The translations under genes were made by a program, and so were the position numbers. The notes beneath the pieces were generated by a model. It made no database searches. It saw only the letters and a list, made by a program, of their open reading frames with translations, and was not told the DNA's origin. A stretch of 22,176 nucleotides of DNA from an uncultured Collinsella sp. (GTDB lineage: Bacteria > Actinomycetota > Coriobacteriia > Coriobacteriales > Coriobacteriaceae), in contig CATZMG010000036.1 of assembly GCA_958421655.1 (NCBI GenBank), positions 1-22,176 on the forward strand, in the 5' to 3' direction. Each line of letters opens with the position of its first letter. The first letter of the stretch is position 1. Below, one piece after another: positions 22,046 to 22,176 of this stretch.

Positions 22046-22176
22046 GCCGGGATCAGGGCCCGCAACGGCCACGTGCCCTCACATCAGCCCAGCGGCCCCA
22101 ACCAACAACGGCCCCATCGCAGGCCGCTCGCAGCAGCGTCACCGCAGGCGGGGGCCGGGCTTGGTTTTCAGAACAC

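Larger units (their letters stand above)
21596..22176. other. gene-free right end of the window
   Basis: No convincing gene is seen in these 581 bases. The first 340 are AT-richer and hold the inverted-repeat element at 21761-21932. The rest is very GC-rich and holds the two homologous hairpins at 21965-22045. A 111-codon minus frame (21608-21943) crosses the element and is judged non-coding. Confidence 0.5.

Overview
The window looks like a chromosomal segment of a Gram-positive, GC-rich Coriobacteriia gut actinobacterium, most likely Collinsella or a close relative. This is inference from codon use, the style of the proteins (SEC-C methionine aminopeptidase, large FtsX permease, degenerate GGDEF/REC/HD-GYP protein) and the many intergenic hairpin repeats. 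No rRNA, tRNA, CRISPR array or intact insertion sequence is visible.

Layout. 1-547 (-): 5' part of a DUF2975-like membrane protein with a 32-bp palindrome in front. 729-3037 (-): a signalling pair, GGDEF-like/REC/HD-GYP protein plus Hpt protein, the latter frameshifted at its end. 3249-4046 (-): alpha/beta hydrolase, divergent from a radical SAM protein (4272-5048, +). 5209-7162 (+): map, a terminator, then a 2-hydroxyacid dehydrogenase. 7394-8261 (-): ribbon-helix-helix antitoxin and PIN toxin. 8480-9865 (-): M18 aminopeptidase, divergent from a membrane-anchored linear amide hydrolase (10027-11112, +) and a phosphofructokinase (11253-12332, +).

12333-15183 is the most unusual part. A 121-bp hairpin lies behind the phosphofructokinase gene. 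Two 299-bp direct repeats differing at one base then flank a 2-kb island. The island carries a small helical protein and a membrane-bound XRE regulator with His-rich 18-residue repeats.

15184-20788 (-) forms a regulator/exporter block: a response regulator broken by a one-base frameshift, a histidine kinase overlapping it by 4 bp, then an ABC ATPase and a two-module FtsX permease. The kinase and regulator plausibly control the exporter. 21017-21595 (-) is an O6-alkylguanine-DNA alkyltransferase. The right end is gene-free and carries an inverted-repeat element and two homologous hairpins with a compensatory base change.

The recurring theme is dispersed structured DNA. There are three long hairpins with GTTGCGGTG arms and a fourth with the same architecture but different arms. 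There are three copies of a roughly 38-41-bp palindromic element with core CAGGTTTATTTTG, the duplicated 299-bp unit, and smaller structures. I found no clear novel defence or metabolic system. The repeat-flanked island and the hairpin families are the best leads.
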